Shown: piece after piece, positions 1 through 9,756 of the stretch
Layout: the number at the start of each line of letters is the position of its first letter
How positions within the stretch are numbered: position 1 is the stretch's first letter
Source of the DNA: Candidatus Eiseniibacteriota bacterium
GTDB lineage: Bacteria > Joyebacterota > Joyebacteria > Joyebacterales > Joyebacteraceae
Length of the DNA: 64,000 nt
Reading direction: 5' to 3'
Assembly: GCA_030622115.1 (NCBI GenBank)
Contig: JAUXGN010000004.1
Span: forward strand, 26,469-90,468
Notes under the pieces: model-generated
Database searches by the model: none
Seen by the model: only the letters and a program-made list of their open reading frames with translations
What the model was told of the DNA's origin: nothing
Program-made: the position numbers and the translations under genes

Positions 1-60
1 AAACTGATCTACCTATGTCATCGTCGCAGCCCGTATCCAATCGCGCGGCCTCCGGGAGGC

Positions 61-1227
61 GTGATGTTGCAGAATGAAGACAGAGAGAAGCTCCAGATCG
101 CCGAGTTCCTGACTCACTCCGCGGTGGATCAAGGGGGTGGGGCGAGCGGCCATCCAAGGCTTGCCCATTTCATCAGAAAGTATATCGAGCGCTTCAAGCG
201 TCCGGAACCTGTTTTGTTCTCGCAGGCCTTCGACCGCGTGGAGCGCATTCTAGTCATTCCTGAACGCGGCGTTACGGGTGCTCTCTTCGCCGTCCCTACC
301 CTGCGAGCTATGAGACGCGGTTTTCCCAATGGGAAGATCGCAGTGCTCGTCCACGAAGAGGACAAGGATCTTCTGGACGGGAGTGTGGAAGTCGACAGGG
401 TGATAGGATACAGCCTTCCCCGTGGGATCAAGCGCTACCCCGCTCTCTTGGCTCTCGCGAAGCGCTTCAGATCTTATCGCCTCGATCTGGCGATCATTCT
501 GGACAGAGAGTTCGATCTGGAGAGGGTCTTTCTCTGCTATCTCACCGGTGCGATGGTGCGGGCGGGGCTCCAGAGCGATGAGAGTCATCCGCTTCTGAAT
601 CTCGAGGTGAGCCGGAACGTCTCTGGCAGCACTCGTGCGCAACTCGGGATCGAGATCGCACGCGTCATGGGAATAGACGTTAGTGGGTTGCGCCTGAGCT
701 GGGAGGTGCCCGAGCGAGAGATGCGGCTGGCCGAACAGCTCATTCACTTCAGGAAGCCCCGTGAAGACGAGCTGCTCATCGGATTCGATCCCGGGCCGGG
801 GCGTGGCGGGACTTCGATATCCAGTTCGCAGCAGGCGAAGCTCCTGGAACGCCTCTGTACGGATTTCCACGCGAGGGCGATTTTACTGACTGCGCCCGAG
901 CATCATGAGCTCGTGGGGCGACTGGAATCGATGCTGTCCAGGGACCCGATCGTCGTGCAGCAGCGGCGAATGCGCGATGTCGTTAGCCTGCTGAGTCAGT
1001 GCGATCTCTTCGTTGCCGGCAATACCGACCTTGTCTACTTCGCGATAGCCATGAATGTCCCGACGGTATCGCTCATGACGCCACCGGAGATGGGGGAAGA
1101 GGCATTTCCAGAGTCGGAACACCTGGCAATCGTGAAGCTGACTCCCGGAGCGAGATTCCCGATAGAGGAATTCATGGAGAGAACGCAGTCGGTTCTCTTG
1201 AAGGGCGCTCTGAAAGAGAAGGCGTAG
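61..1227 (+). CDS. GT9 (heptosyltransferase)-like protein, divergent
   Basis: ORF 388 aa; GT9-like layout (ILVIPERGVTGALFAVPTLRAMRRGFP...), but the usual GNDSGxxH motif reads GNTDLVYFA. Confidence 0.7.
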   Translation: MMLQNEDREKLQIAEFLTHSAVDQGGGASGHPRLAHFIRKYIERFKRPEPVLFSQAFDRVERILVIPERGVTGALFAVPTLRAMRRGFPNGKIAVLVHEEDKDLLDGSVEVDRVIGYSLPRGIKRYPALLALAKRFRSYRLDLAIILDREFDLERVFLCYLTGAMVRAGLQSDESHPLLNLEVSRNVSGSTRAQLGIEIARVMGIDVSGLRLSWEVPEREMRLAEQLIHFRKPREDELLIGFDPGPGRGGTSISSSQQAKLLERLCTDFHARAILLTAPEHHELVGRLESMLSRDPIVVQQRRMRDVVSLLSQCDLFVAGNTDLVYFAIAMNVPTVSLMTPPEMGEEAFPESEHLAIVKLTPGARFPIEEFMERTQSVLLKGALKEKA

Positions 1228-1228
1228 C

Positions 1229-3196
1229 ATGAGAGAGTTCCTGCGCCTGATGCGATACGTGAGACCGTACTGGCGTCGCCTTCTGGCGGCGCTAGTGTGC
1301 ATGACGGTCTTTGCCGCTCTGAGCGGCGTATCGCTCGGCATGATTCTCCCCTTTGTGAACGTGCTCTTCGAGGAGCACGCGCTCGTGAGCGCCGGCGCCG
1401 GGGATGCGGTCATCGTCGCTTCGGCCGGGACCCCAGGCGAACCTGCGGGCAGCGCAGGCGAACTGCTCGGGGCCGTAGCAAATGACATCGAGAGCGGGGA
1501 CATTGGGCTCGGCGGCGTCAAGGAAGAACTCCGTGTCCGACTGCTCGCCGTCTTTGCGAGCGACACGCCTGAGTCTGCGCTTCTCAAGATCTGTCTTGCG
1601 CTGATCATTGTCTTCCTCGTGCGCGCCATTTTTCGCTATGTCCAGACCCTCCTGATGATCACCTTGGAGCAGCGCGTCATTCGGGACTTGAGGAACGCTA
1701 TCTTCTCCCATCTTACCAGACTATCGCTCTCTTTCTTCCAGCGTGAGCAGACGGGGCAGCTGATCTCGCGCGTCACGAACGATGTTATGCTCGTGCGCGG
1801 CGCGCTGGTGGCGACATTTGCCGATATGTTTCGCGAGGCGCTCCTGGCCATGATCTACCTCGGTGTGGCCGTGTGGATAAGCTGGCGTCTCTCGATCATC
1901 ACCGTCCTCGTGCTTCCTCCGATGATGCTGCTCATCGGGAGAATCGGAATCCGGCTCAGGCGTCGGAACGTCCGCATCCAGGAGAAGATGGCCGACATCA
2001 CATCGACTCTCGAGGAATCGATCTCCGGTATCAGGGTGGTTCAGGCATTCGGTATGGAGAAGTATGAGAAGGGACGGTTCTTCTCCCATACCGCGGGGTA
2101 CCTGAGGCGGTTCGTGAGGATGGAAGCGCTTGGCGCGCTGGCCGGACCACTGACGGAGTTCCTCGGGGTCGTCGGCGTTGTTGTCATCCTCTGGTACGGT
2201 GGTCGTCAGGTGCTCCTGGCCGGGACGATCTCATCGGACTGGTTTCTCATGTTCCTCGCTGCCTCGCTTTCGACAATGCAGCCTCTGAGGAACATATCGA
2301 GGGCCAACACTCGACTCCAGACCGGCCTCGCGGCGGCCGGCAGGGTCTTCGAAACCCTCGACACCGAACCTGTCGTCCAGAGTGCTCCCGGCGCCGAGCC
2401 CATCTGCAGGGTAGACGAGGTCATTCGCTACGAAGGTGTGACCTTCAGATATGATACCGGGCCGGATGTGCTCCACAGTGTCGATCTCTCGATACGGCGC
2501 GGCGAGGTCGTGGCGATTGTTGGTCCGAGCGGGGCAGGGAAGACGACACTGTTGGATCTTCTGCCGCGTTTCTATGATCCGGCGGCCGGGCGTATCACAA
2601 TCGACGGGCGCGACATCAAGGAAGCTGAACTCGGTTCTCTTCGGCATCTCATGGGAATCGTCACGCAGGAGACGATACTCTTCAACGACACGCTTGGCGC
2701 GAACATCGCCTACGGCGTCGTGGACGCCGGCCGCAGAGAGATCGTTGCGGCGGCGGAGGCGGCGAACGCACGGGAGTTCATCGAGGCGATGCCGGACGGG
2801 TACGACACAGTGATCGGAGAGAGGGGAACACGGCTCTCCGGGGGTGAGAGACAGCGCATCGCGATTGCTCGGGCCCTGCTCAAGGATCCTCCGATCCTTA
2901 TCTTCGATGAGGCGACGTCTTCACTGGATACCGAATCCGAACGACTGGTGCAAGGAGCCATAGAACGACTGCTTGAGGGCAGAACCGTCCTGATCATCGC
3001 CCATCGCCTGTCGACCGTGAGGAACGCCGATCGGATCATTGTGATCGATGGTGGTTCCATCGCGGAGAGCGGCACCCACGTCGAGCTTATGCGACAAGAT
3101 GGGCTGTACCGGCATCTCTACGAAATGCAGTTCGGCGACGAGGATGGAGATGATCGTGGCGACGACGGGATCCGGGAGCAGCAGCCCACTTTCTGA
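1229..3196 (+). CDS. MsbA-like ABC transporter (fused TMD-NBD), lipid A/polysaccharide exporter type
   Basis: Walker A GPSGAGKTT, signature LSGGERQR, Walker B ILIFDEATSSLD, N-terminal TM segments. Confidence 0.9.
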   Translation: MREFLRLMRYVRPYWRRLLAALVCMTVFAALSGVSLGMILPFVNVLFEEHALVSAGAGDAVIVASAGTPGEPAGSAGELLGAVANDIESGDIGLGGVKEELRVRLLAVFASDTPESALLKICLALIIVFLVRAIFRYVQTLLMITLEQRVIRDLRNAIFSHLTRLSLSFFQREQTGQLISRVTNDVMLVRGALVATFADMFREALLAMIYLGVAVWISWRLSIITVLVLPPMMLLIGRIGIRLRRRNVRIQEKMADITSTLEESISGIRVVQAFGMEKYEKGRFFSHTAGYLRRFVRMEALGALAGPLTEFLGVVGVVVILWYGGRQVLLAGTISSDWFLMFLAASLSTMQPLRNISRANTRLQTGLAAAGRVFETLDTEPVVQSAPGAEPICRVDEVIRYEGVTFRYDTGPDVLHSVDLSIRRGEVVAIVGPSGAGKTTLLDLLPRFYDPAAGRITIDGRDIKEAELGSLRHLMGIVTQETILFNDTLGANIAYGVVDAGRREIVAAAEAANAREFIEAMPDGYDTVIGERGTRLSGGERQRIAIARALLKDPPILIFDEATSSLDTESERLVQGAIERLLEGRTVLIIAHRLSTVRNADRIIVIDGGSIAESGTHVELMRQDGLYRHLYEMQFGDEDGDDRGDDGIREQQPTF

Positions 3197-4217
3197 GGAC
3201 AGCATACTGGTTGTTCGGATGAGCTCAGTCGGTGATATCGTCCTGACGGAACCGGTGATAGCGGCTCTCAGGAGCGCCTACCCTAGTGCGCGAATCGGAT
3301 TCGTTGTCAAACGGAAATACGTCGATCTCGTCGCATCCAATCCGGCAGTGGACACCGTTCATTCGCTGGAGGATAGCTCTCTCTCGGCCCTGAGGCGATT
3401 GTGCCGCGAAGTGCGAGCGGAGGACTACTCAGCCGTCGTTGACCTCCACAGAAACACCCGAAGCCTCATTCTGACCGTATGCTCGCGCGCGCCTCTGGCT
3501 ACTGCCTACAGGAAGCGGGAGTTCAAAGATTCTCTCAGAGTCCGCTTCGGACGGCGTTCATTCCGGGTGTCCAGAATGCTCGTCGAGCGGTACCTGGATG
3601 CGCTCGCTCCTCTCGGCTTGAGACCGGAATACAGGAAGCCCCTCTTTCATCTTTCGCCGGCCGACATCGAGTGGGCGGGCCGCCATCTTGACGGGCTCGG
3701 ACTTGTGCCGGGCGCCTATGCCGTCGTCGTTCCTGGAGCGCTATGGCCCACCAAGCGCTGGCCGCCGGAGCGATTCGCGGCTGTCTCAAGAACCTTGGTT
3801 GCAGAGTTCGATCTCAGAGTCCTTTTGCTTGGATCACCGTCCGAGCGGCGGCTCTGCGATGAGATCGCCGGAGACGCGGGCGCCGGCGTCCTCGTGGCGG
3901 CAGGGGAGACGGAACTGGGACAGATGGCGGCCATCATCGATTCCGCGCGGGTCTTCGTCGGAAACGACAGTGGTCCAATGCACATTGCCGCGGCACTGGG
4001 TACGCCGACCGTGGCGATCTTCGGTCCCACCGATCCGGGGCAGTTCGACTTCGAGAATCACGAAGTGGTCTACGCTGATCTCGAGTGTAGCGCCTGCTCA
4101 TTCTATGGTACGGACACGTGCAAGCTTGACCACTGGGAGTGCATGCAGAGCCTGAGTTCTGAGCTGGTTCTAGCGGCGGCGCGACGCCTTCTCAAAACCA
4201 CGGATGGTGGGTCATGA
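3144..4217 (+). CDS. GT9 heptosyltransferase family protein
   Basis: ILVVRMSSVGDIVLTEPVIAALR; GNDSGPMHIAAALGTPTVAIFGPT; C-terminal Cys cluster; start chosen inside the longer ORF 3048..4217. Confidence 0.85.
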   Translation: MEMIVATTGSGSSSPLSEDSILVVRMSSVGDIVLTEPVIAALRSAYPSARIGFVVKRKYVDLVASNPAVDTVHSLEDSSLSALRRLCREVRAEDYSAVVDLHRNTRSLILTVCSRAPLATAYRKREFKDSLRVRFGRRSFRVSRMLVERYLDALAPLGLRPEYRKPLFHLSPADIEWAGRHLDGLGLVPGAYAVVVPGALWPTKRWPPERFAAVSRTLVAEFDLRVLLLGSPSERRLCDEIAGDAGAGVLVAAGETELGQMAAIIDSARVFVGNDSGPMHIAAALGTPTVAIFGPTDPGQFDFENHEVVYADLECSACSFYGTDTCKLDHWECMQSLSSELVLAAARRLLKTTDGGS

Positions 4218-5248
4218 GGTACCTTGTCATTCAGACGGCCTTCCTCGGGGACGCGATCCTGACCCTTCCGCTTCTCACTGCTCTCAGACGAAGCGATGAT
4301 TCGAATTGGATCGAGGTAGTAGCATCGCCCCCGGGAGCTGGCTTCCTCAGGGAGCAGGGGGTTGCCGACTCGATCATGGAATACGACAAACGGGGCACTG
4401 ATCGCGGGCTCCGCGCGTACGGGCGACTCATCAGGAGAATCAGAGAGCACCGGATCGATATCGCGCTCATACCGCACCGTTCGTTCAGGAGCGCGCTTCT
4501 TCCGATGCTGGCCGGTGTGCCGGTTCGCGTAGGATTCGATGAGAGTGGCGGGCGGTGCTTCCTGACCGAAGTCGTCGAGTACGGTTCCCGGGATCATGAG
4601 GTCGAGCGCGTCTTCGCACTTGCCGAAGCGGTCGGTCTTGCCACTTGCGGCCGACGTGTGCCTTTTGACATTCAGGTTCCGGCCGGAGCAGCCGACGCGG
4701 TCAGTGCCGTGCTTTCTGAACGAGGCATCGAGAAAGGGCGCGCACTCGTGGCAATCAGTCCCGGAAGCAGGTGGCCCACGAAGCGCTGGTTGCCCAGCCG
4801 CTTCGCCGCCGTTGCACGGGCGTTGTCTGATGAGCGCGGGATGACGGTCGTGGTCGTCGGATCGGATGCCGACAGAGAGGTCGGCGCGGCGGTCTCGGCT
4901 TCCGCGGGTTTGGGCGTGGTTGATCTTACCGGCAGGCTCGGGTTGGGTGAGTGGGTGGCTCTGCTGGACAGGGCCGAGCTCCTGATCTCGAATGACTCGG
5001 CCGCCGTTCATGTGGCGGCCGGCGTAGGCACCCCGGTTGTTGCGATCTTTGGGCCGACCGTCGAAGGTCAGGGTTTCGCACCCTATATCGATCGTGCCGT
5101 GATCCTGGGTGTGGATCTTTCGTGTCGTCCGTGCGGCCGGCACGGTGGTGACCGATGTCGTCTGGGCACGCTCGCCTGCATGACGGGGGTCAGTGAATCC
5201 GATGTCCTCGGGGCCGCCCGTCGGCTCCTGGAGGGACCGGGACAGTGA
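4214..5248 (+). CDS. GT9 heptosyltransferase family protein
   Basis: MRYLVIQTAFLGDAILTLPLL; SNDSAAVHVAAGVGTPVVAIFGPT; ATGA overlap with previous gene. Confidence 0.87.
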   Translation: MRYLVIQTAFLGDAILTLPLLTALRRSDDSNWIEVVASPPGAGFLREQGVADSIMEYDKRGTDRGLRAYGRLIRRIREHRIDIALIPHRSFRSALLPMLAGVPVRVGFDESGGRCFLTEVVEYGSRDHEVERVFALAEAVGLATCGRRVPFDIQVPAGAADAVSAVLSERGIEKGRALVAISPGSRWPTKRWLPSRFAAVARALSDERGMTVVVVGSDADREVGAAVSASAGLGVVDLTGRLGLGEWVALLDRAELLISNDSAAVHVAAGVGTPVVAIFGPTVEGQGFAPYIDRAVILGVDLSCRPCGRHGGDRCRLGTLACMTGVSESDVLGAARRLLEGPGQ

Positions 5249-6372
5249 TGGACGTACTCCTGATCACAGATTCAATGATATGGACGGCGGAAACGGAGTA
5301 CGCCCTCTCAGTGGCGTCGGCCGAGTCGTCAACTGGTCTCTCAGTGACGATCGCGGCGCCTTCGGGGAGCGCGATTGCATCGCGCGCCGGCGGGTGCATT
5401 CGTCTCAAGGAACTGCCGGGAATCGAGCCCGCGCGGTCGGCAGCGGATTTCACCACCTGTGTCAGGTGGTTGGCGTCCTTGGTACGCACGGAGCGACCTC
5501 GAATCGTGCATTCCTCTCGCGCGACAGCTCATCTCATGGCGACTCTGGCGTGCGGTCGATGTGTTCCCGTCGTTCATCTCAGAGGAGGTGCGACGCCGCC
5601 CTCGCGACACCTACTGAATCGATATCTCTACTGTTCCATGACGTCTGCCGTTATTGCATCATCGAGACGAGTGGAAGGCTGGGTGGTCGACGGACTCGGC
5701 ATGGATGCGAGTCGCGTCTTCCGCATCTACGCTCCCATTGACACGGAGCGATACGCCGCATCAATGCCGGACACTGAACTCAGACGGGAGCTTGGACTTG
5801 GTCCGGGGTCTCAATTGATCGTCAATGTGGCGCGGCTCGCGCCTGTCAAGGGACATGACGTCCTTCTGGATGCGATGCGAATCGTTACCGGACGCGTTCC
5901 GGAAGCCGTGCTCGTGTTGGTCGGAGAACCGTGGTCGGGGCAGCCTGAAGGACTCATGCGACGCGCCGAGCGACTCGGGATCGCCTCCAAGGTGCGTTTT
6001 GCGGGGCGTCGAGAAGACGTCCCGCGGTTCCTGGCTTCGGCGGACCTGTGTGTGTCGTCCTCCATTGCAAGTGAGGAGAACTCGCGCGCCGTGAGCGAGT
6101 ACATGGCTGCTGGACGTCCCGTGGTGGGGACCGGTGTGGGCGTCATCCCTGAACTCATCGTCGACGGAGAGACGGGCCTTATCGTGCGGCCGGGTGACGG
6201 GGAAGAACTGGCTGATTGCATCGTGGCTCTTCTTACCGACATGGAGCGGGCGACGCGCATGGGGGCAGCGGGGCGAGATCGGGCTCTGAACCTCGTTTCC
6301 AGACAAGCGTTTTCATCCTCGCTCGGGAGCGTGCTCGAGCACGTGGGAATCGGCGCAGGAGTTGTCACTTGA
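5245..6372 (+). CDS. GT4 family glycosyltransferase
   Basis: GT-B fold motifs: NVARLAPVKGHDVLLDAM, VPRFLASADLCVSSS, E-rich C-terminal motif. Confidence 0.82.
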   Translation: MMDVLLITDSMIWTAETEYALSVASAESSTGLSVTIAAPSGSAIASRAGGCIRLKELPGIEPARSAADFTTCVRWLASLVRTERPRIVHSSRATAHLMATLACGRCVPVVHLRGGATPPSRHLLNRYLYCSMTSAVIASSRRVEGWVVDGLGMDASRVFRIYAPIDTERYAASMPDTELRRELGLGPGSQLIVNVARLAPVKGHDVLLDAMRIVTGRVPEAVLVLVGEPWSGQPEGLMRRAERLGIASKVRFAGRREDVPRFLASADLCVSSSIASEENSRAVSEYMAAGRPVVGTGVGVIPELIVDGETGLIVRPGDGEELADCIVALLTDMERATRMGAAGRDRALNLVSRQAFSSSLGSVLEHVGIGAGVVT

Positions 6373-7472
6373 GAGTACTCTTCATCAACTCGATGAGGGC
6401 GTTTGGTGGTGGCGAGCAGTGGCTGCTGGAAGTGGCTGACGGACTCGTTGCGAGGGGGCACGAAGCGAGTATTGCGGCGCGGCGCGGAAGCGCGCTTTCG
6501 ACGCTTGGTCGCAAGCACGGCCATCCGGTATTTGAGTTTCCAATGCGCGGGGATGCCGACCTGGAGTCGATCGTCGGGATCACAACGTTGATGAAGCGTG
6601 GAGGTTTCGATGTGGTCAGCGTCAACGTGCAACGGGCGGTGAGACTGGGCGCGGTAGCGGCGTACTTCGCCGGGATAAGGGCTGTCGTTGAGCGTCGCGG
6701 ACTCTTGTTCCGGCTCAAGAACACAGGGCGCAATCGCTTCATCTACAAGCGGCTTGTCAGCCGTGTAGTCGTCAACTGCGAGGCGATCAAGGACGATCTC
6801 GCGTCGTCCGGCGTTGTGGCCGGTCGGCAGATGATTGTGATCCCCAATGGGATAGATCCTTCGCGCATCATGAGTGCTGGAGACGGCAAGTTGAGAAGCG
6901 AGCTCGGCATAGGCGAGGGGACCCGCGTTGTGGTCATCATCGGGCGCCTCGTGCCCGACAAGGGACACGGCGTTGCGCTCGATGCGTTCTCGCGCATACT
7001 CGCCGGAAGCCCGGACTGCTGTCTTCTGGTCGTTGGGGCCGGCGGACTGCGGGATGAACTGGAGCGGCGAGCAAGGCCACTTGGGACGGCCGTGCATTTC
7101 CTCGGACACCGGGACGATATCTCCGCGATTCTGGATGCAGCCGACGTAACGATGGTCACGAGTTTTCGCGAGGGGATGCCGCACGTGATCCTCGAAAGCA
7201 TGGTGGCAGGCACTCCCGTGGTGGCCACACGGACGGCAGGGATACCTGAACTGATAGAGGACGAACTGAGCGGTCTCCTGGTTCAGATGCATGATCCCCA
7301 CGGGACGGCGCAGGCAGTGCTCCGGATCCTGAACGATAGCGGACTGGCGCAGCGTCTCGCAGCGAATGCAGGGAGGCGCGTGCGCTCGGAGTTCTCGCTT
7401 GATCTCATGATCGACCGCGTTGAGGCGTGTTTCGGGGAGGAGGCTTCGGCTGCGATGAGGGTGGAGCGATGA
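6369..7472 (+). CDS. GT4 family glycosyltransferase
   Basis: TTG start overlapping previous stop; LRVLFINSMRAFGGGEQWLLEVADGL; REGMPHVILESMVAGTPVVATRTAGIPELI. Confidence 0.87.
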   Translation: MRVLFINSMRAFGGGEQWLLEVADGLVARGHEASIAARRGSALSTLGRKHGHPVFEFPMRGDADLESIVGITTLMKRGGFDVVSVNVQRAVRLGAVAAYFAGIRAVVERRGLLFRLKNTGRNRFIYKRLVSRVVVNCEAIKDDLASSGVVAGRQMIVIPNGIDPSRIMSAGDGKLRSELGIGEGTRVVVIIGRLVPDKGHGVALDAFSRILAGSPDCCLLVVGAGGLRDELERRARPLGTAVHFLGHRDDISAILDAADVTMVTSFREGMPHVILESMVAGTPVVATRTAGIPELIEDELSGLLVQMHDPHGTAQAVLRILNDSGLAQRLAANAGRRVRSEFSLDLMIDRVEACFGEEASAAMRVER

Positions 7473-8593
7473 GAGAGAGAGAATTCCATCCCGAGAGCGT
7501 GCGTTCCATACTGGTGATAAGGCTCTACTTCCTCGGTGACGTCTTGCTCTCGACACCGGTAATAGAAGCTCTGAAGGACAGGTTTCCCGACGCCAGGCTG
7601 TCGGTGCTCATCAAGAAGCGAGCACTAGGCATACTGGAGGGTAACCCGTCCGTCGATGAGACGATCATATACGATGAGCCGGAGCGATATCACAATCCGG
7701 TGTGGCAGCTGAAGCTCGCATCGCGGCTGAGGCGGGCGCGGTACGATCTGGCCGTTGATCTCACGGGTGATCTCAGAAGCTCACTGCTGCTTCTCGCCGC
7801 CGAACCAGGGTTCAGAACGGGAGTCAATCATGCCGGCTTCGGGCGCCTCCTTGACAGGAGGATCCCGTACAGGTCGACGGGCCCCGTCGTCGATCACCTT
7901 CTCAGCGCTCTTCTTCCACTCGGCATCGACGTGGGTGAGCGAGCGCCTTCGCTCTATCTGACAGAGGAGGAGAGCACCCGGGCGCGCGACCTGCTCGAGT
8001 CGCACGGGATCGCAGCCGGCGAGAGGTTCGTGATGCTCTCACCGGGAGCCGGGAGCCGGCTCAAGCGATGGGGGCCGGAACGGTTCGGTAGCCTGGCGGA
8101 GCGGATCAAGAGGGAGCTTGGACTCAGTTCCATCGTAACCGGTGCACCTGGTGACAGAAGCCTTGCGGACGCCGTCGTAGCTTCTTCCGGCGGCACCGCT
8201 GTCAGCCTTGCGGGCGCGACGGATATCCGTCTCCTGGCTGCGGTTGCAGCTGAGGCCGAGATTTTCGTCGGCAACGATAGTGGTCCGATGCATATCACTG
8301 CTTCTCAAGGAACACCGATCGTGGGTCTCTTCGGAGCTAGCACGCCGGAACGCTTCGCTCCTCGAGGTGCGCCGTCGCGGGTCATCTGGCATCGGTTCGA
8401 TTGCAGTCCCTGTGATCAGCGTCACTGTGAGAGACCACATCAATCGTGCATGGATGCAATAGGAGTGGGGGAGGTGCTGGGCGCCGTCACGGAATTGTTG
8501 AGCGAAGTGGGCGCCACCGGAGGGGCGGAGTGTGTGGCGGGACGCACAAGCGTCGACGAGCCTTTGGACAACGCCGGGGAGCAACAGATTTGA
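7469..8593 (+). CDS. GT9 heptosyltransferase family protein
   Basis: SILVIRLYFLGDVLLSTPVIEALK; GNDSGPMHITASQGTPIVGLFG; CSPC...CM C-terminal motif. Confidence 0.87.
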   Translation: MREREFHPESVRSILVIRLYFLGDVLLSTPVIEALKDRFPDARLSVLIKKRALGILEGNPSVDETIIYDEPERYHNPVWQLKLASRLRRARYDLAVDLTGDLRSSLLLLAAEPGFRTGVNHAGFGRLLDRRIPYRSTGPVVDHLLSALLPLGIDVGERAPSLYLTEEESTRARDLLESHGIAAGERFVMLSPGAGSRLKRWGPERFGSLAERIKRELGLSSIVTGAPGDRSLADAVVASSGGTAVSLAGATDIRLLAAVAAEAEIFVGNDSGPMHITASQGTPIVGLFGASTPERFAPRGAPSRVIWHRFDCSPCDQRHCERPHQSCMDAIGVGEVLGAVTELLSEVGATGGAECVAGRTSVDEPLDNAGEQQI

Positions 8594-9756
8594 GCACTCC
8601 CGACATCATCTGTCTTTCGACAAACCACTGGACCGGGCTTCCGACAAGCAAGCAACATCTCATGTCGGTGCTGGCCAGGAGTGGACGCGTTCTCTACGTC
8701 GAGCCTCCGTTGGACGTCTTTTCTCTTCTTGGCCGGCGGCGCCAGTGGGGCAAGCTGGCCGGAATGAGAGAGGTAGAGGAGCGGCTCTGGGTCCTGTCTC
8801 CCGTGGTCGTCGTCGATAGCTCACTACCGAGGAAGAGGGTTGTCTTTCACCGGAGATTCCTGTCGAAGGTGGCGAGAGCGGCACGCGGTCTCGGGTTCGA
8901 GAATCCCGTCGTCTGGTGCTTCTCACCGGAACACATCGTCTATGCGGGAGGTCTCGGGGAGTCCGTCCTAATTTACCACGCCGCAGATGAACCGGCAGGT
9001 CTCAGCCGTGACCCGGATACGACACGGATGCTCGAACGGGAGCTGATGGAGCGCTCGGACATCGTCTTTGTGGCCTCACAGTCGCTTTATGAGGCACGTA
9101 GCGAATTCGGCAATGTCCATAGACTGCAGAACGCAGCCGACGGGATGCACTATGGACGCGTGCTGGCGGGGGATGCGTCTGCATCGGCCGACGCTCTTCT
9201 GCGGGCTCTTCGGGAGCCGAGGTGCAGACCACCCGAACTCGCGGGTCTTGAAGGTCCCGTGATTCTGTACGGTGGAGCCGCCTATGGCTGGTTTGATTTC
9301 GAGCTCCTCGCAGATCTGGCGAGGATGCGGCCCGACTGGAACCTGGTCATGGTCGGTCCCTCTGAGCGTCCCGGTCCCCCACCGGGCGTGTTGAGTGTGG
9401 GACGGAAGCGCTACGATGAGTTCCCGTGGTATGTTGCGGCCGCGGACGTCACCATCCTTCCCTTGAAGATCGGCTCGCACACGAGGAATTGCGATCCGAT
9501 CATCCTCTTCGAGTATCTGCTTTGCGGGAAACCCGTCGTTGCAACACCGTTTCCGGCAGCGGCTGAGCATGAGGATCTTGTCACAAGGGCGAGTGGCGCC
9601 GGCGGTTTCGAGAAGGCCATCTCCTCAGCGCTGAATGAGGACAGGTCCGCGGAGATGGTTAGAAGAAGGGTGGAATACGCGCTCGACAATACGTGGGAGA
9701 AGCGGGCTGAAGCAGCGCTCGGATTCATCGAGAAGGCCAGGGAGAGAACGCGATGA
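8590..9756 (+). CDS. glycosyltransferase (GT-B, TuaH-like)
   Basis: TTG start overlapping previous stop; ICLSTNHWTGLPTSKQHLMSVLARSGRVLYVEPP; IILFEYLLCGKPVVATPF. Confidence 0.75.
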   Translation: MSTPDIICLSTNHWTGLPTSKQHLMSVLARSGRVLYVEPPLDVFSLLGRRRQWGKLAGMREVEERLWVLSPVVVVDSSLPRKRVVFHRRFLSKVARAARGLGFENPVVWCFSPEHIVYAGGLGESVLIYHAADEPAGLSRDPDTTRMLERELMERSDIVFVASQSLYEARSEFGNVHRLQNAADGMHYGRVLAGDASASADALLRALREPRCRPPELAGLEGPVILYGGAAYGWFDFELLADLARMRPDWNLVMVGPSERPGPPPGVLSVGRKRYDEFPWYVAAADVTILPLKIGSHTRNCDPIILFEYLLCGKPVVATPFPAAAEHEDLVTRASGAGGFEKAISSALNEDRSAEMVRRRVEYALDNTWEKRAEAALGFIEKARERTR

